A stretch of DNA of 64,000 bases, taken from the NCBI RefSeq assembly GCF_003014655.1, contig NZ_PYAT01000011.1, positions 31,856 to 95,855 of the forward strand, written 5' to 3'. The notes below the pieces were generated by a model that was not told where the DNA came from, did no database searches, and saw only the letters and a program-made list of their open reading frames with translations. Within the stretch, counting starts at the first letter, position 1, and every line of letters begins with the position of its first letter. Shown here in pieces: positions 34,509 to 43,733 of this stretch. Both the position numbers and the translations under genes were made by a program. This DNA comes from Planomicrobium soli (GTDB lineage: Bacteria; Bacillota; Bacilli; Bacillales_A; Planococcaceae).

Positions 34509-35238
34509 TTTCCACCATCTCCTTTTGATCATAGATAACTCCAGATTTTTTAAATTCCTTCTCAGTCTTGGCTGAGCTGACAATTCCAAGAACTTGAAGG
34601 CCAATGATCTCTTCAATATCTTCTTCTGTCCGTACTGTTGTATTCATCTGATCCAATAAAATAGCAATCCCGGTTCCCAGCATGAACCCTAGAATAGCTC
34701 CAATTGCCATATTTAAAAATGGGTCTGGTTTTACTGGAGAAGGATTTGCGGATTCTACCGCTGGCGCTAAAACTTTTACATTATCCACATTCATTAAACT
34801 TTTAATTTCTGCCTGAAATACAGATGCAACAGTATTTGAAATGGCAACCGCTTGACTCATTGATTCATCTTCAACAGCAATCTGGACCACTTGGGAATTT
34901 TCTGTGCTGCTCACTGTTATTTTTTCATCTAATGTAGCAACCGTATCAGCAAGTTTAAGTTCTTCGATAACTGCGTTAAGAATTACCGGGCTTTTAATAA
35001 TAACGTTATACGTACTAATCAATTGAAGATTGTCATCGATACTTAAGGCAGTGCCTTCTTCTCCTGATTTAACCGTTTGGTTAACAAGAAGCTGGGTGGA
35101 AGCTTGATAAATCGGCTTCAATAATGTGTAGCTTGCGATTCCAAATAAAGCTGTAATCAAAAATGTCATGATAAGAATAATTGGAAGCCTTTTTTTCATG
35201 TTCTTAAAAAATTCTTTAATGTTGAACGTGCTCTCCAT
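34450..35238 (-). CDS. BY-kinase membrane modulator / chain-length determinant (CapA/YwqC/Wzz type)
   Basis: A 262-residue Wzz-domain protein. A first membrane helix is at about 20-42 (LPIILIMTFLITALFGI), an extracellular loop follows, and a second helix lies near 175-197 after the Pro-rich NPSPVKPDPFLNMAIG. The C-terminal tail would bind and activate the BY-kinase. The start is the ATG at 35238, with GAGGTGACCAAA upstream. A longer frame to 35340 overlaps the DUF4870 gene without a site. Confidence 0.88.
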   Translation of the reverse strand: MESTFNIKEFFKNMKKRLPIILIMTFLITALFGIASYTLLKPIYQASTQLLVNQTVKSGEEGTALSIDDNLQLISTYNVIIKSPVILNAVIEELKLADTVATLDEKITVSSTENSQVVQIAVEDESMSQAVAISNTVASVFQAEIKSLMNVDNVKVLAPAVESANPSPVKPDPFLNMAIGAILGFMLGTGIAILLDQMNTTVRTEEDIEEIIGLQVLGIVSSAKTEKEFKKSGVIYDQKEMVENVENEKLKTISNPKIGGSY

Positions 35239-35272
35239 TTTGGTCACCTCTATTTTTGTTTTAAGTAATTTT

Positions 35273-35689
35273 TTAACGGAACTGCTTTTCAGCAAAGTTT
35301 CCGATGTAGATGAATTTTGAATACTTGCCATCGTAGGCATTTAACATAAAAATAATCCATAATACTAAGCCAATAGGCGATAAGATAACTTCAGCCAACC
35401 ATCCAATAACAGGCAGCATGCCCAAGCCATTAAAAAGCACTAAGAAAACGAGTGATATACCAATAGACTGAATAGCATGGAATCTCACAAAATGATTTTC
35501 CTTTTCCAAGAAAAGGATAATTATACCAGTGAAAAAGCCAAACAAATATGCCAACGATCCAGTAATATTTTCCGGCAAGCCTAACGATGTTCCTGGAGCA
35601 TTAGAATGATTTGTTTGTTTGAAGACTGTCTGACTCTCTAAGCTATTAAGGTTTTTTTTCTCCGAAATTTTAAATTGATTTCCAACCAT
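35273..35689 (-). CDS. DUF4870-family membrane protein
   Basis: A 138-residue protein with a polar N-terminus of about 40 residues, then three membrane segments (ITGSLAYLFGFFTGIIILFL, IGISLVFLVLFNGLGMLPVI, VILSPIGLVLWIIFML). The ENHFVRFHAIQSI block between helices one and two is the DUF4870 hallmark. Function unknown. It is the first gene of the polysaccharide operon, 34 bases before the modulator. AAAGGAGGAAG precedes the ATG. Confidence 0.82.
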   Translation of the reverse strand: MVGNQFKISEKKNLNSLESQTVFKQTNHSNAPGTSLGLPENITGSLAYLFGFFTGIIILFLEKENHFVRFHAIQSIGISLVFLVLFNGLGMLPVIGWLAEVILSPIGLVLWIIFMLNAYDGKYSKFIYIGNFAEKQFR

Positions 35690-35895
35690 TGTTCTTCCTC
35701 CTTTTTATAAATCATTTGACCCAATACTAAAGGGGGAAGGTTAAAAAGAAGTTAAAATATTCAATTAGTTTTAATATTTAATTATTGGTAATTTATATGA
35801 TGTTTATATCTTAAGATTATCTTCATGGATTATAATAACTGCTTAATATAACACTGAGTTTTATTCTGAATAGCTTTGTTTTCTGTGGGGATAAC

Positions 35896-35946
35896 AAAAA
35901 AAGCACTTTTTCCTATGTCACGATGACAAAGAAAAAAGTGCTTTTT
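35896..35946. terminator. bidirectional terminator
   Basis: AAAAAGCACTTTTT pairs with AAAAAAGTGCTTTTT around a loop of about 20 bases. It ends the response-regulator gene on the minus strand. Confidence 0.75.
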
Positions 35947-35952
35947 ATTTTA

Positions 35953-36645
35953 TTAATAGGAGAATTTGTAGCCAAAACCTCGTACAGTATGAATGTATAC
36001 TGGATTTGCCGGATCCTTTTCTACCTTACGCCTCAAGTTGCTGATATGAACTTTTACAGTCTGCATATCTCCATCTGAGTAATATCCCCAAACCCGGTCA
36101 TACAGTTGTTCAGCAGTCCAAACACGATTCGGATTTTGCGCCAGAAGCAAAAGCAGTTGAAATTCTTTGTGATATAGCCTTACAGGTTCTCCATTAATGT
36201 ATAGCTCTCTTGCATCAATATGAATATGCAAATCTTTGAATTCCAACACAGAAAGTTTTTCTTCTTCTCCATTTGTCCAGCCATTCCGTCTAAGTATAGC
36301 TCTAATGCGGGCTTCCAATTCATTGAAGTCAAACGGCTTTGTGATGTAGTCATCTCCACCTACTTCAAGTCCTTGTATTTTATATGTTAATTCTTTCCTA
36401 TAACTAACAAACAAAATTGGCAATTTGGTTTGCATACGAATCTGTTCACACACTTCGAGACCGTTCATCCCCGGCATTTCAATATCAAGTAAAACTAAGT
36501 CCGGCGTTTCTTTTGCTAAAAGATCCATCGCTTCATAGCCGTCTTCCGCTTCAATTGCCCGATATCCTTTTTTCACAAGAAACAAACGAATCAGTTCACG
36601 GATACCATCTTCGTCTTCAACTATCAATACAGTGGCGCTTTTCAT
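35953..36645 (-). CDS. OmpR-family response regulator
   Basis: A 230-residue regulator. The receiver domain (1-118) has the acidic pair near residue 11 (VEDEDG), the phospho-acceptor Asp in VLLDIEMPG near 54, and the Lys in YITKPFDF. The winged-helix domain (about 135-230) ends with TVRGFGYKFSY. One oddity is FVSYRKELTYK where most members have F(L)TAKDEE, so the switch region after strand 4 is atypical. It lies 22 bases after the double histidine kinase and is its natural partner. Confidence 0.92.
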   Translation of the reverse strand: MKSATVLIVEDEDGIRELIRLFLVKKGYRAIEAEDGYEAMDLLAKETPDLVLLDIEMPGMNGLEVCEQIRMQTKLPILFVSYRKELTYKIQGLEVGGDDYITKPFDFNELEARIRAILRRNGWTNGEEEKLSVLEFKDLHIHIDARELYINGEPVRLYHKEFQLLLLLAQNPNRVWTAEQLYDRVWGYYSDGDMQTVKVHISNLRRKVEKDPANPVYIHTVRGFGYKFSY

Positions 36646-36667
36646 TAGCTTCCCTCCAATTTATACA

Positions 36668-39600
36668 TTAAAAACCCAGCGGCAAAGCAATATAGAATAC
36701 GCTGCCTTTGCCTTTTTCACTTTCAGCCCAAATTTCCCCTTTATGGGATAAGATGATTTCTTTCGCAATCGCTAAACCAAGTCCGCTGCCTTTGTAGTCG
36801 GACGAGTCTCCTTTTTTAAAGAAGCGGTCAAAAATATGTGGAAGCACTTCTTCGTCGATGCCACAGCCTGTATCGGCTACTTTTATAATGACTTCTGCAT
36901 CAAATTCTTCGTGCTCCAGCACTGCTCCTTCTTTTCCTTTTGAGAAAATCTCAGCTGAAATGGTAATTTTGCCTTCTTGGGAATCAGTATGTTTTACTGC
37001 ATTCCAGAGAACATTTGAAAAAACTTGATCTACCCGGTCAACATCAATAGATAACATCAAGTTATTTTGCCAATCTTTGCGCTCTATTTTGACATGCTCG
37101 AAGAACCTGCCGCTTTGTTTAACATCCGATTCCATTCCTTGAATAAGGCGATCGAGCCAATTACCTAAGCGAACGCTTTGAAACCGCAGTGTCATATTGC
37201 CGGATTTGTATTTCCCCAGCTCTACAAGATCTTCCGTAAGACGCTCTAAAAGCAGCAGCTTATTATGGATCATGTCCAAATATCGCGGATTTTTTTCATC
37301 AATCAAACTTTCTTTGACAGCTTGAATATAACTGTGAATCAGCGTTATCGGCGTCCCAAGTTCATGTGAAATCGTAGAAAGCATCTCATTTCTCGCCTTT
37401 TCAATTTCCTGGATTTCATCGTTCACTGTTACTAAGTTCATATTGGTAATTTCAAGTGCCATCGTTCGTTCTTTCACATTGCGCTCCAGGAAATAATTTA
37501 AATTTGTAATTTCTTGTGTCAGGCTTCTCAAGTTTGCAAGTGTTTCTATACGCAGAAGAAATTCTTCTTTATCACATGGTTTTACTAAATAATCATTTGC
37601 TCCTGCTGTAAAAGCATGCGTCTTTTCCTGTACCCCTTCTTTATCGGATAACATCAGTATCGGCAATTCCGTCAAGGTATGCTTCATACGTACTTGCCTG
37701 CACAGCTCGTCTCCTGTCATATCTGCCAATGACCAATCCAAAACGATCAAATCCATCGGCTGATCCTCTAGCAGCTGAATCGCTTCTTTTCCTTCTGCTG
37801 CTCCGGTCACTTTATAGCCTTCCTTTATCAATTGATAAGTCAACATTTGGCGATTAATTTCATCAGGCTCAACTACCAGGATGCGAATATGCCTTTTTCC
37901 GCTTTTCCGGTTGACCAAAGTATTCGCTAATTGGGAAGCCGTCAACTCCTCGATAAAAGCTTCTTTAGGCGGCTTAAGCTCTTCTCTGTTTTCTTCAATA
38001 TATACAGGTAAAGTAAAACTGAACGTCGTACCTACACCAAGCTCTGACTCAACATCAAGCCGGCCACCTTGCAATTCTACTAGCCGCTTTGTAATATTCA
38101 ATCCAATTCCTACCCCTTCGAGCTGGCCTTCCTTTTCGTTCATTTCTTTATGAAATGGTTCAAATAAATTTGGAAGTCGATCTTCTTGAATGCCTGTACC
38201 GGTATCTCTAACGGATATCTCTATTTGCTTTCCCACTTTCTTTGCAGAAACGGCTATTTCCCCAGCTTCTGTATACTTGATTGAATTTCCCACCAAGTTA
38301 TATAGAATTTGTTCGACCCGTTCAGGATCCGCGATTACTTTAGGCAGATCAGAAGATACCGTATGATAAAGCTGTATTTTTTTGTCTTTGACGAGCGAGC
38401 CGCAAACAGCCAGTACATTTTCAGCAATTTCTTTAAATTCGACTGGCTGGGCATGGATATCCAATGTATTCTGTTTCAATTTCGAAAAATCCAGAATGTC
38501 ATTTATCATATGTGCCAGTTTTTTCCCACTTGAAACAATCATGCCAAGTTGGCTGTTTATAGCCGGCGGCAATCGTCCAGCTGTAACTTCCTGCAAGGAT
38601 TCCGCAATACCGATCATCCCGTAGAGCGGGGTCCGCAATCCATGCGAAGTAAAAGCCAATAGCTCATCTTTACGTTCAGTCGCGTGTTTCAAAGACTCCA
38701 TTGCAAGGCGCTGGCGTTCAGTAGCTTTCCTCTCACGTTCAACTTTCTCTATTTCCCTTACATAAGCCTTATCATTTAATCCGAAAGCAAAAAGCAATAT
38801 TCCGGTAAGGACCGACATAATAGATCCCAATTGATTTTTCATCGTCAAAGGAAAGATTCCCATATTCAGGAATACAAAAATGCCAATGCCTATTATAGAT
38901 AAAACAGCGGCAACTACGAAATATCTGGCATAAAGAATTCCACTTTTCCAAAGTACCGAAGCTAGTGCCAAAACAGCGATCATTGACGCCAGCAAAGCAA
39001 AGGGCAATAGCAAGCGAACCGATTCATATGAGAAGAACAAGATGAAAATAAGCGTGAAATTTACACCGATCAGAAGGTGGAATAACCTTGTTGTCTTCGG
39101 CAAGCGACGCCTTGTATCTAAAAAACTTTTTGTTAAAAGCAAGACAGAAATGCTGCTTAATCCAATAAAGATTAAGGGAGAATGGCGGCTCCACCATGAC
39201 CACTCAGGCCAGATAGAAGAAAAATCCAATCCTGCCATAGAAGTAACAGAAAAAAACATCGATAGAAGAAAAAGAACAAAATAAAAATAGCTGCTTTCCT
39301 GGTATTTTATAAACTGAAGAAAGTAAAAAAATAAAATGGCAACTCCGATTCCGCTGAATAGCCCCATTAATAAAGTGGTATTGCGAGTATGCTCTTCAAA
39401 AGCAGTTTGCTCCCAGATTGTAATTGGCAATCGAAGCGGCCCCGATGAATGTACTCGCATGTAAAATGTTTTTGTAGCAGCAGAGTCGGCATTCAAACCG
39501 AATGCGAAGTTATTTTGAAAATATCCTCCACCACCTGACGATGTTAGGCGCCCAACTTTTTCTGCCGTAAATTTCCCAGCGGCATTTGGCGTATACAATA

Positions 39601-39973
39601 TGGCATTATCTATTGTTGATTCGTTTAGCTCAAGCAGCCATGTTTTTTCAGGCGCCAAGTTTTGCACGTCGAGCTTTACCCAATAAACAGAGGAAGTATA
39701 GCCTTCATTCGGAATTTCTCCGGCAGTCGGCATAAACTCTACATCCAAATACAACTGGGTTACTTCTTCAATACTATATTTGCCTTCCGGGTCCTCAAGA
39801 AGCCGTATATTTTTGTTGGCTTTTACACGTTCTGTAGTTTCATCAAGCTTCAGGAGTTCCGCCCCTGCTTTAACCTGTTCATTTTGTGCCCCAGCCCCTC
39901 CAAAAAATAGCAAAACAAAAAAGATAAAGATAAATTTTACTATTGTGGAGAAGTAACGATAGAAAACGGGCAT
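36668..39973 (-). CDS. hybrid double histidine kinase with 7TM-DISM sensor
   Basis: An 1101-residue membrane sensor. A signal peptide covers 1-30, then an extracellular 7TMR-DISMED2-type beta domain (about 45-190) and seven membrane helices (about 205-410). The first kinase core has the phospho-His444 in FTSHGLRTPLYG, with ATP-binding boxes LYNLVGNSIKY and RDTGTGI. A receiver domain follows (Asp746 in VLDWSLADMTGDE). The second core has His870 in TISHELGTPI, with DTGCGIDEEVLPHIFDRFF and GSGLGLAI. The first H-box has Gly in place of the usual Glu after the His. GAGGTG lies seven bases before the ATG at 39973. The sensed signal is unknown. Confidence 0.92.
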   Translation of the reverse strand: MPVFYRYFSTIVKFIFIFFVLLFFGGAGAQNEQVKAGAELLKLDETTERVKANKNIRLLEDPEGKYSIEEVTQLYLDVEFMPTAGEIPNEGYTSSVYWVKLDVQNLAPEKTWLLELNESTIDNAILYTPNAAGKFTAEKVGRLTSSGGGGYFQNNFAFGLNADSAATKTFYMRVHSSGPLRLPITIWEQTAFEEHTRNTTLLMGLFSGIGVAILFFYFLQFIKYQESSYFYFVLFLLSMFFSVTSMAGLDFSSIWPEWSWWSRHSPLIFIGLSSISVLLLTKSFLDTRRRLPKTTRLFHLLIGVNFTLIFILFFSYESVRLLLPFALLASMIAVLALASVLWKSGILYARYFVVAAVLSIIGIGIFVFLNMGIFPLTMKNQLGSIMSVLTGILLFAFGLNDKAYVREIEKVERERKATERQRLAMESLKHATERKDELLAFTSHGLRTPLYGMIGIAESLQEVTAGRLPPAINSQLGMIVSSGKKLAHMINDILDFSKLKQNTLDIHAQPVEFKEIAENVLAVCGSLVKDKKIQLYHTVSSDLPKVIADPERVEQILYNLVGNSIKYTEAGEIAVSAKKVGKQIEISVRDTGTGIQEDRLPNLFEPFHKEMNEKEGQLEGVGIGLNITKRLVELQGGRLDVESELGVGTTFSFTLPVYIEENREELKPPKEAFIEELTASQLANTLVNRKSGKRHIRILVVEPDEINRQMLTYQLIKEGYKVTGAAEGKEAIQLLEDQPMDLIVLDWSLADMTGDELCRQVRMKHTLTELPILMLSDKEGVQEKTHAFTAGANDYLVKPCDKEEFLLRIETLANLRSLTQEITNLNYFLERNVKERTMALEITNMNLVTVNDEIQEIEKARNEMLSTISHELGTPITLIHSYIQAVKESLIDEKNPRYLDMIHNKLLLLERLTEDLVELGKYKSGNMTLRFQSVRLGNWLDRLIQGMESDVKQSGRFFEHVKIERKDWQNNLMLSIDVDRVDQVFSNVLWNAVKHTDSQEGKITISAEIFSKGKEGAVLEHEEFDAEVIIKVADTGCGIDEEVLPHIFDRFFKKGDSSDYKGSGLGLAIAKEIILSHKGEIWAESEKGKGSVFYIALPLGF

Positions 39974-40206
39974 ACGCAAACACCTCTACTATTCAATCAA
40001 TCTGTAAAACGAATCACTTGGTTCAAAAGTTTTTTCTGAATGAAAAGATAGAACTGGTAAATCCAGCTGAAATTATTGAATATTAGAAAACATTAGGATA
40101 AAAAACCTAACTTATAGAAATTTAATGGGTTAATAGATTTATTAAATCATATCATTTCTCATAGTAAAATTAAACATTTTTATTTCTGAAAATTCAATTA
40201 AATAAA
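39974..40206. other. divergent intergenic region
   Basis: About 230 strongly A+T-rich bases separating the kinase and LCP genes. They must hold the kinase promoter, though no clear -35/-10 pair was seen. A CodY-like 15-mer (12 of 15) is present at 40180-40194 on the minus strand. Confidence 0.4.
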
Positions 40207-40235
40207 TTGACCTATCTTTAATAAGCATTTAGTAT
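40207..40235 (+). promoter_or_regulatory. predicted promoter of the LCP gene
   Basis: TTGACC, 17 bases, TAGTAT, about 80 bases ahead of the TTG start. Confidence 0.45.
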
Positions 40236-40315
40236 ATATAAATACATTAGTAGGTTCAGAATTCCTATATCTTCCTTACTTTCACATTAATGGACCTAGA
40301 AAGGGATGATAAAAA

Positions 40316-41239
40316 TTGAAAAGGAAAAATTTAAGGCAGCCTAAAAGAAAGTTGATCCATGGCATAGGCTGGGCTACCGCCCTTATCCTTCTTGTCGCCA
40401 CTACTTATTTATTCTTTTTAGTTCCGGATGCAGCAAGCACACTGGATGAAATTCATGAACCTGTAGCCAGAGACCTGTCGATTAAGCGCACTGAAAAAGT
40501 TATTCTAGAAGAAAAGAAACCTATATCCGTCTTGCTTCTTGGGGTGGATGAACGTGAAGATGATCGTGGGCGGTCAGATACCATCATCGTCTTAACTATT
40601 AATCCGGCAAAAGAATCTATAAAAATGGTCAGTATCCCGCGGGATACCTATACGGAAATTGTAGGCTATGGAATATCGGATAAAATAAATCATGCCTATG
40701 CTTTTGGAGGAATGGTGATGTCGATGGAATCAGTAGAGAACCTGCTTGATATTCCTATCGATTATGCTGTCCAAGTGAACATGGAAGGTTTTCAAGCTAT
40801 GGTTGATGCAGTGGGCGGCATAACAGTTGATAACCCAATTGCCTTTGAAGAGTTTAAGCTCGGGGAACAGACTATTAATGGTGAGCAAGCATTGTATTAT
40901 GTTCAAATGCGAAAACAAGACCCGAATGGAGATTTCGGCCGGCAAGATCGGCAGAAACAAGTGATAAAAAGCATATTGGATAAAACCGCTTCGGCAAATT
41001 CTTTGTTTAACTATAAAGAGATTTTGAACGCTTTAGGTGACAACATAAAAACCAGCATAAGCTTTGGCGAACTTTTGGAAGTTCAAAAAAATTATCGGAA
41101 CGCAGTTAAAACAATTGACCAAATCTATTTTGAGAATGGGACAGGCGAGATCAGAAACAAAATCTGGTATTATCAGATGGATCCGGAAGAACTCGAAGAA
41201 GTACAACTTACACTGAAGAATCACCTGGAAATAAAGTAA
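40316..41239 (+). CDS. LytR-CpsA-Psr (LCP) family protein
   Basis: A 307-residue protein with one N-terminal membrane anchor (about 15-38, ATALILLVATTYLFFLV) and an extracellular LCP domain. Family blocks are SVLLLGVDERED, GRSDTIIVLTINP, MVSIPRDTYTEI with the catalytic Arg, and GGITVDNPI. LCP enzymes attach wall teichoic acid or capsule to peptidoglycan, which fits the polymer genes in this window. The start codon is TTG after AAGGGATGATAAAAA. Monocistronic. Which TagTUV paralogue it corresponds to cannot be told. Confidence 0.9.
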   Translation: MKRKNLRQPKRKLIHGIGWATALILLVATTYLFFLVPDAASTLDEIHEPVARDLSIKRTEKVILEEKKPISVLLLGVDEREDDRGRSDTIIVLTINPAKESIKMVSIPRDTYTEIVGYGISDKINHAYAFGGMVMSMESVENLLDIPIDYAVQVNMEGFQAMVDAVGGITVDNPIAFEEFKLGEQTINGEQALYYVQMRKQDPNGDFGRQDRQKQVIKSILDKTASANSLFNYKEILNALGDNIKTSISFGELLEVQKNYRNAVKTIDQIYFENGTGEIRNKIWYYQMDPEELEEVQLTLKNHLEIK

Positions 41240-41267
41240 AACAATTTACTCCTTTAATAAAAAAGTA

Positions 41268-41302
41268 GAGGCTGTCGAGAACCCTCGGCAGCCTTCTTTT
41301 TT
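41268..41302 (+). terminator. terminator of the LCP gene, dispersed hairpin type
   Basis: AGGCTGTCGAG pairs with CTCGGCAGCCT, followed by a T-tract. A near copy is found at 63827-63857. Confidence 0.8.
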
Positions 41303-41405
41303 GTTCCAATGAACAACCATGCTTAAGATTGCATCATAATGAATTTGCTATTTTCTACCCATGCTTCTCCTTGTGCTTTATAATCATGAAAAAGGAGGCT
41401 CTATA

Positions 41406-42164
41406 ATGTGTTTAATTAATTTTCAATTTCAAAACCACCCAAAATACAAACTAGTTGTAGCAGCTAACCGGGATGAATTTTATGGACGTCCAACAAAACC
41501 AGCGTATTTTTGGGATGATGAGCCCCTCTTGCTTGCTGGGAAGGATTTGCAGCAAGGTGGGACATGGCTTGGCATAACCAAAACAGGAAAATTTGCCGCG
41601 TTGACGAATTTCCGCGATCCTTCCAAACCTGAAACCGGAAAAATTTCCAGGGGTGCTTTGGTACGGGATTTTCTTGCCGGAACACAATCGCCAATTGATT
41701 TTTTAACGGCACTTGAACCGGCAGACTACACAGGGTTTAATTTATTGATCGTTGATGCTGACCGCTTGTTCTATTATAGTAATTTGCAGGGAGAAATTTT
41801 GGAAATCACTCCAGGAACATATGGTCTAAGCAACCACCTTCTTGATACGCCTTGGCCCAAAGTAGTAAGAGGAAAAAGAAATCTAGGCGAATACCTTTCT
41901 TCTTCCAAAGAAGTGAGCCTTGACGCCCTTTTTGCAATTCTGGCAGATTCTGAAGAAGCTTCTGATTCTGATTTGCCCCATACCGGAATTGGCCTTGAAT
42001 TTGAACGCAAATTGTCGGCGATGTTCATCAAAACTCCCGACTATGGAACCCGCTCCGCTTCTGTCGTGTTGATTAGCCACGATGGCAGCGTCACATTTGC
42101 TGAACGCACATTCGAAAAAGGAGATTTCAATGGCGAACAGATTTTTAATTTCAACATAATATAA
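41406..42164 (+). CDS. NRDE/TANGO2-family protein
   Basis: A 252-residue protein starting MCLINF, with the family-defining AANRDEFYGRPT block near residue 20 and GGTWLGITKTGKFAALTNFR. After Met removal the Cys would be N-terminal, as in Ntn-hydrolase-like proteins. The cellular role is not established. The start is the ATG at 41406 after AAAAGGAGG; a longer frame has no site. Monocistronic. Confidence 0.88.
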   Translation: MCLINFQFQNHPKYKLVVAANRDEFYGRPTKPAYFWDDEPLLLAGKDLQQGGTWLGITKTGKFAALTNFRDPSKPETGKISRGALVRDFLAGTQSPIDFLTALEPADYTGFNLLIVDADRLFYYSNLQGEILEITPGTYGLSNHLLDTPWPKVVRGKRNLGEYLSSSKEVSLDALFAILADSEEASDSDLPHTGIGLEFERKLSAMFIKTPDYGTRSASVVLISHDGSVTFAERTFEKGDFNGEQIFNFNII

Positions 42165-42199
42165 CCCCAGCCCTTTTATACAGAAAGGCTGGGGTTGTA
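42163..42199. terminator. bidirectional terminator
   Basis: AACCCCAGCC pairs with GGCTGGGGTT, overlapping the stop of the NRDE gene and lying downstream of the converging SRPBCC gene. Confidence 0.8.
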
Positions 42200-42227
42200 T
42201 TTCTCTCTATGGCCATCAATAGCGATT

Positions 42228-42713
42228 TCAATCAAACGTAACGCCCATACTGTCAATGAGCCGCGCATATTCTGGATATTCCCGCTCCCACTCTTGCTTC
42301 CGCTCGATTGCCTTATCATCCAAAAGAGCTTGAATAACATTCAAACACACATGCCAACCGGCCAAATCACGTGCAGTATGAGGTGTGAAACGGCTAATAA
42401 ATTCGATAAGCCAAAGCTTTGTGCCGCTGCCTTCCTCTTCAAGTTCAAAACGAACTTCATCTTCCGCCCACTCAAATGCCAGTACTTTTCCATCTTGAAA
42501 ATCGGTAATCGCCAGGCTGTCGGTAGTGCCATCGCCCATACGGAACGAAAGGGACCCGCCTTCTTCCAATTTTTCTACTCTCAGTTCTGGAAACCAAGAC
42601 TGTAATTTCTCATTTTCCGTCAGCATTGCCCACATCTGATCTGGGCTTTGTACAAACCGGCGTTCAAAAGTTGCTGTATAACCATACTCTACTTGGATAA
42701 TTTCAGCTCTCAT
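42228..42713 (-). CDS. SRPBCC (AHSA1-like) domain protein
   Basis: A 161-residue START/AHSA1-type helix-grip protein. Features are FERRFVQSPDQMWAMLTENEKLQSWFPEL at the N-terminus, the beta-rich middle and LWLIEFISRFT, and the long C-terminal helix with GWHVCLNVIQALLD. The ligand is unknown. AAGGAGGAG lies upstream of the ATG at 42713. Divergent from uvsE. Confidence 0.82.
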   Translation of the reverse strand: MRAEIIQVEYGYTATFERRFVQSPDQMWAMLTENEKLQSWFPELRVEKLEEGGSLSFRMGDGTTDSLAITDFQDGKVLAFEWAEDEVRFELEEEGSGTKLWLIEFISRFTPHTARDLAGWHVCLNVIQALLDDKAIERKQEWEREYPEYARLIDSMGVTFD

Positions 42714-42828
42714 CTCACCTGCTCCTCCTTCGTCTGTTATGATATGTTTTATTATACAGGAAACATCCGCCGGGTAGGAATGCTGGCTGGCAGAGTTGGG
42801 TATAGCATAATGAAGGAGTTGAGCATTT

Positions 42829-43701
42829 ATGAGATTTGGCTATGCCTGCATGAACACAGAACTGAAAACCGTCTTTAGAACGCTGCGGGTGGCAACAGTG
42901 GAAGCCGAAGGATCCCAAAAAATAAAAGAATTGACCTTAAAAAATATGCAGACTACACTTGAAGTGATTCAATGGAATATAGAGAATAATATTTTATTTT
43001 ACCGTGCGTCCAGTTCTATTGTTCCACTGTCAACTCATCCTGTGAATGATTGGATATGGTGGGAAGACCCAGACTTCCTTTTATTGGCAAGCCAAATACG
43101 AGAGTTGGTTGGCACCCATCAAATGCGAGTTTCCGTTCATCCAGGACAGTATACGGTGTTGAACGCTCAAAAGCCTGAAGTGCTGCAGAAATCGATCGAA
43201 GACCTTGAATATCACGACAAGCTGATTGGGCTGCTGGGTGGGAATGATATCATCTTGCATACAGGAGGAGCCTACGGCGACAAAGAAGCCGCAAAAAAAC
43301 GCTTTGCAGAAAATTTCCTGAAGCTGTCTCAAAGCTTACGAAGAAGGATCCGCCTTGAAAATGACGATAAAACATTTACTGTCCGGGATGTTCTCGATGT
43401 CAGTAAAATGTGCGGCGTGCCTATTTGTTTGGATATTCACCACCATAATGTCAATAACGAAGGAGAACCGGTCGATTTCAGCGAAATATTAGCTACATGG
43501 AAAGGATTCGGCACTCCAAAAATCCATATCAGTACCGGAAAAGAAGGCTTTACGGATTTGCGCCATCATGATTTTGTTTCCGAAGAAGATTTCAACCAAC
43601 TTCTTTTAGTATTAAAAGGCGCGGACGCAGACATTATGTTTGAAGCAAAGCTGAAAGAACAAGCGGTGATGCCGTTTGTCCATAAATTACTGAACAAATA
43701 A
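42829..43701 (+). CDS. uvsE: UV damage endonuclease UvsE
   Basis: A 290-residue TIM-barrel endonuclease that nicks DNA 5' of UV photoproducts (UVDE family). The N-terminus RFGYACMNTEL is diagnostic. Metal-site blocks are VSVHPGQYTVLN, ILHTGGAYGDKEAA, LENDDKTFTVRDVL, CLDIHHHNVN, KIHISTGKEGF and DIMFEAKLKEQA. Length is typical. AAGGAG precedes the ATG. It stands alone and ends at a hairpin; no LexA box was found upstream. Confidence 0.93.
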   Translation: MRFGYACMNTELKTVFRTLRVATVEAEGSQKIKELTLKNMQTTLEVIQWNIENNILFYRASSSIVPLSTHPVNDWIWWEDPDFLLLASQIRELVGTHQMRVSVHPGQYTVLNAQKPEVLQKSIEDLEYHDKLIGLLGGNDIILHTGGAYGDKEAAKKRFAENFLKLSQSLRRRIRLENDDKTFTVRDVLDVSKMCGVPICLDIHHHNVNNEGEPVDFSEILATWKGFGTPKIHISTGKEGFTDLRHHDFVSEEDFNQLLLVLKGADADIMFEAKLKEQAVMPFVHKLLNK

Positions 43702-43733
43702 GAGCGGCCGCCTAAAGAGGCAGCCGCTTTTAT
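43702..43733. terminator. bidirectional terminator
   Basis: AGCGGC-x-GCCT pairs with AGGC-x-GCCGCT around a short AAAG-containing loop, followed by TTTTA, between converging uvsE and the histidine kinase gene. Confidence 0.75.

Noticed and set aside
40180..40194. CodY-like 15-mer upstream of the LCP gene
   Set aside because: Three mismatches in a very A+T-rich region. Similar matches arise often by chance and there is no supporting context.
42714..42828. Search for a LexA box upstream of uvsE
   Set aside because: No CGAAC-N4-GTTCG-like site is present.
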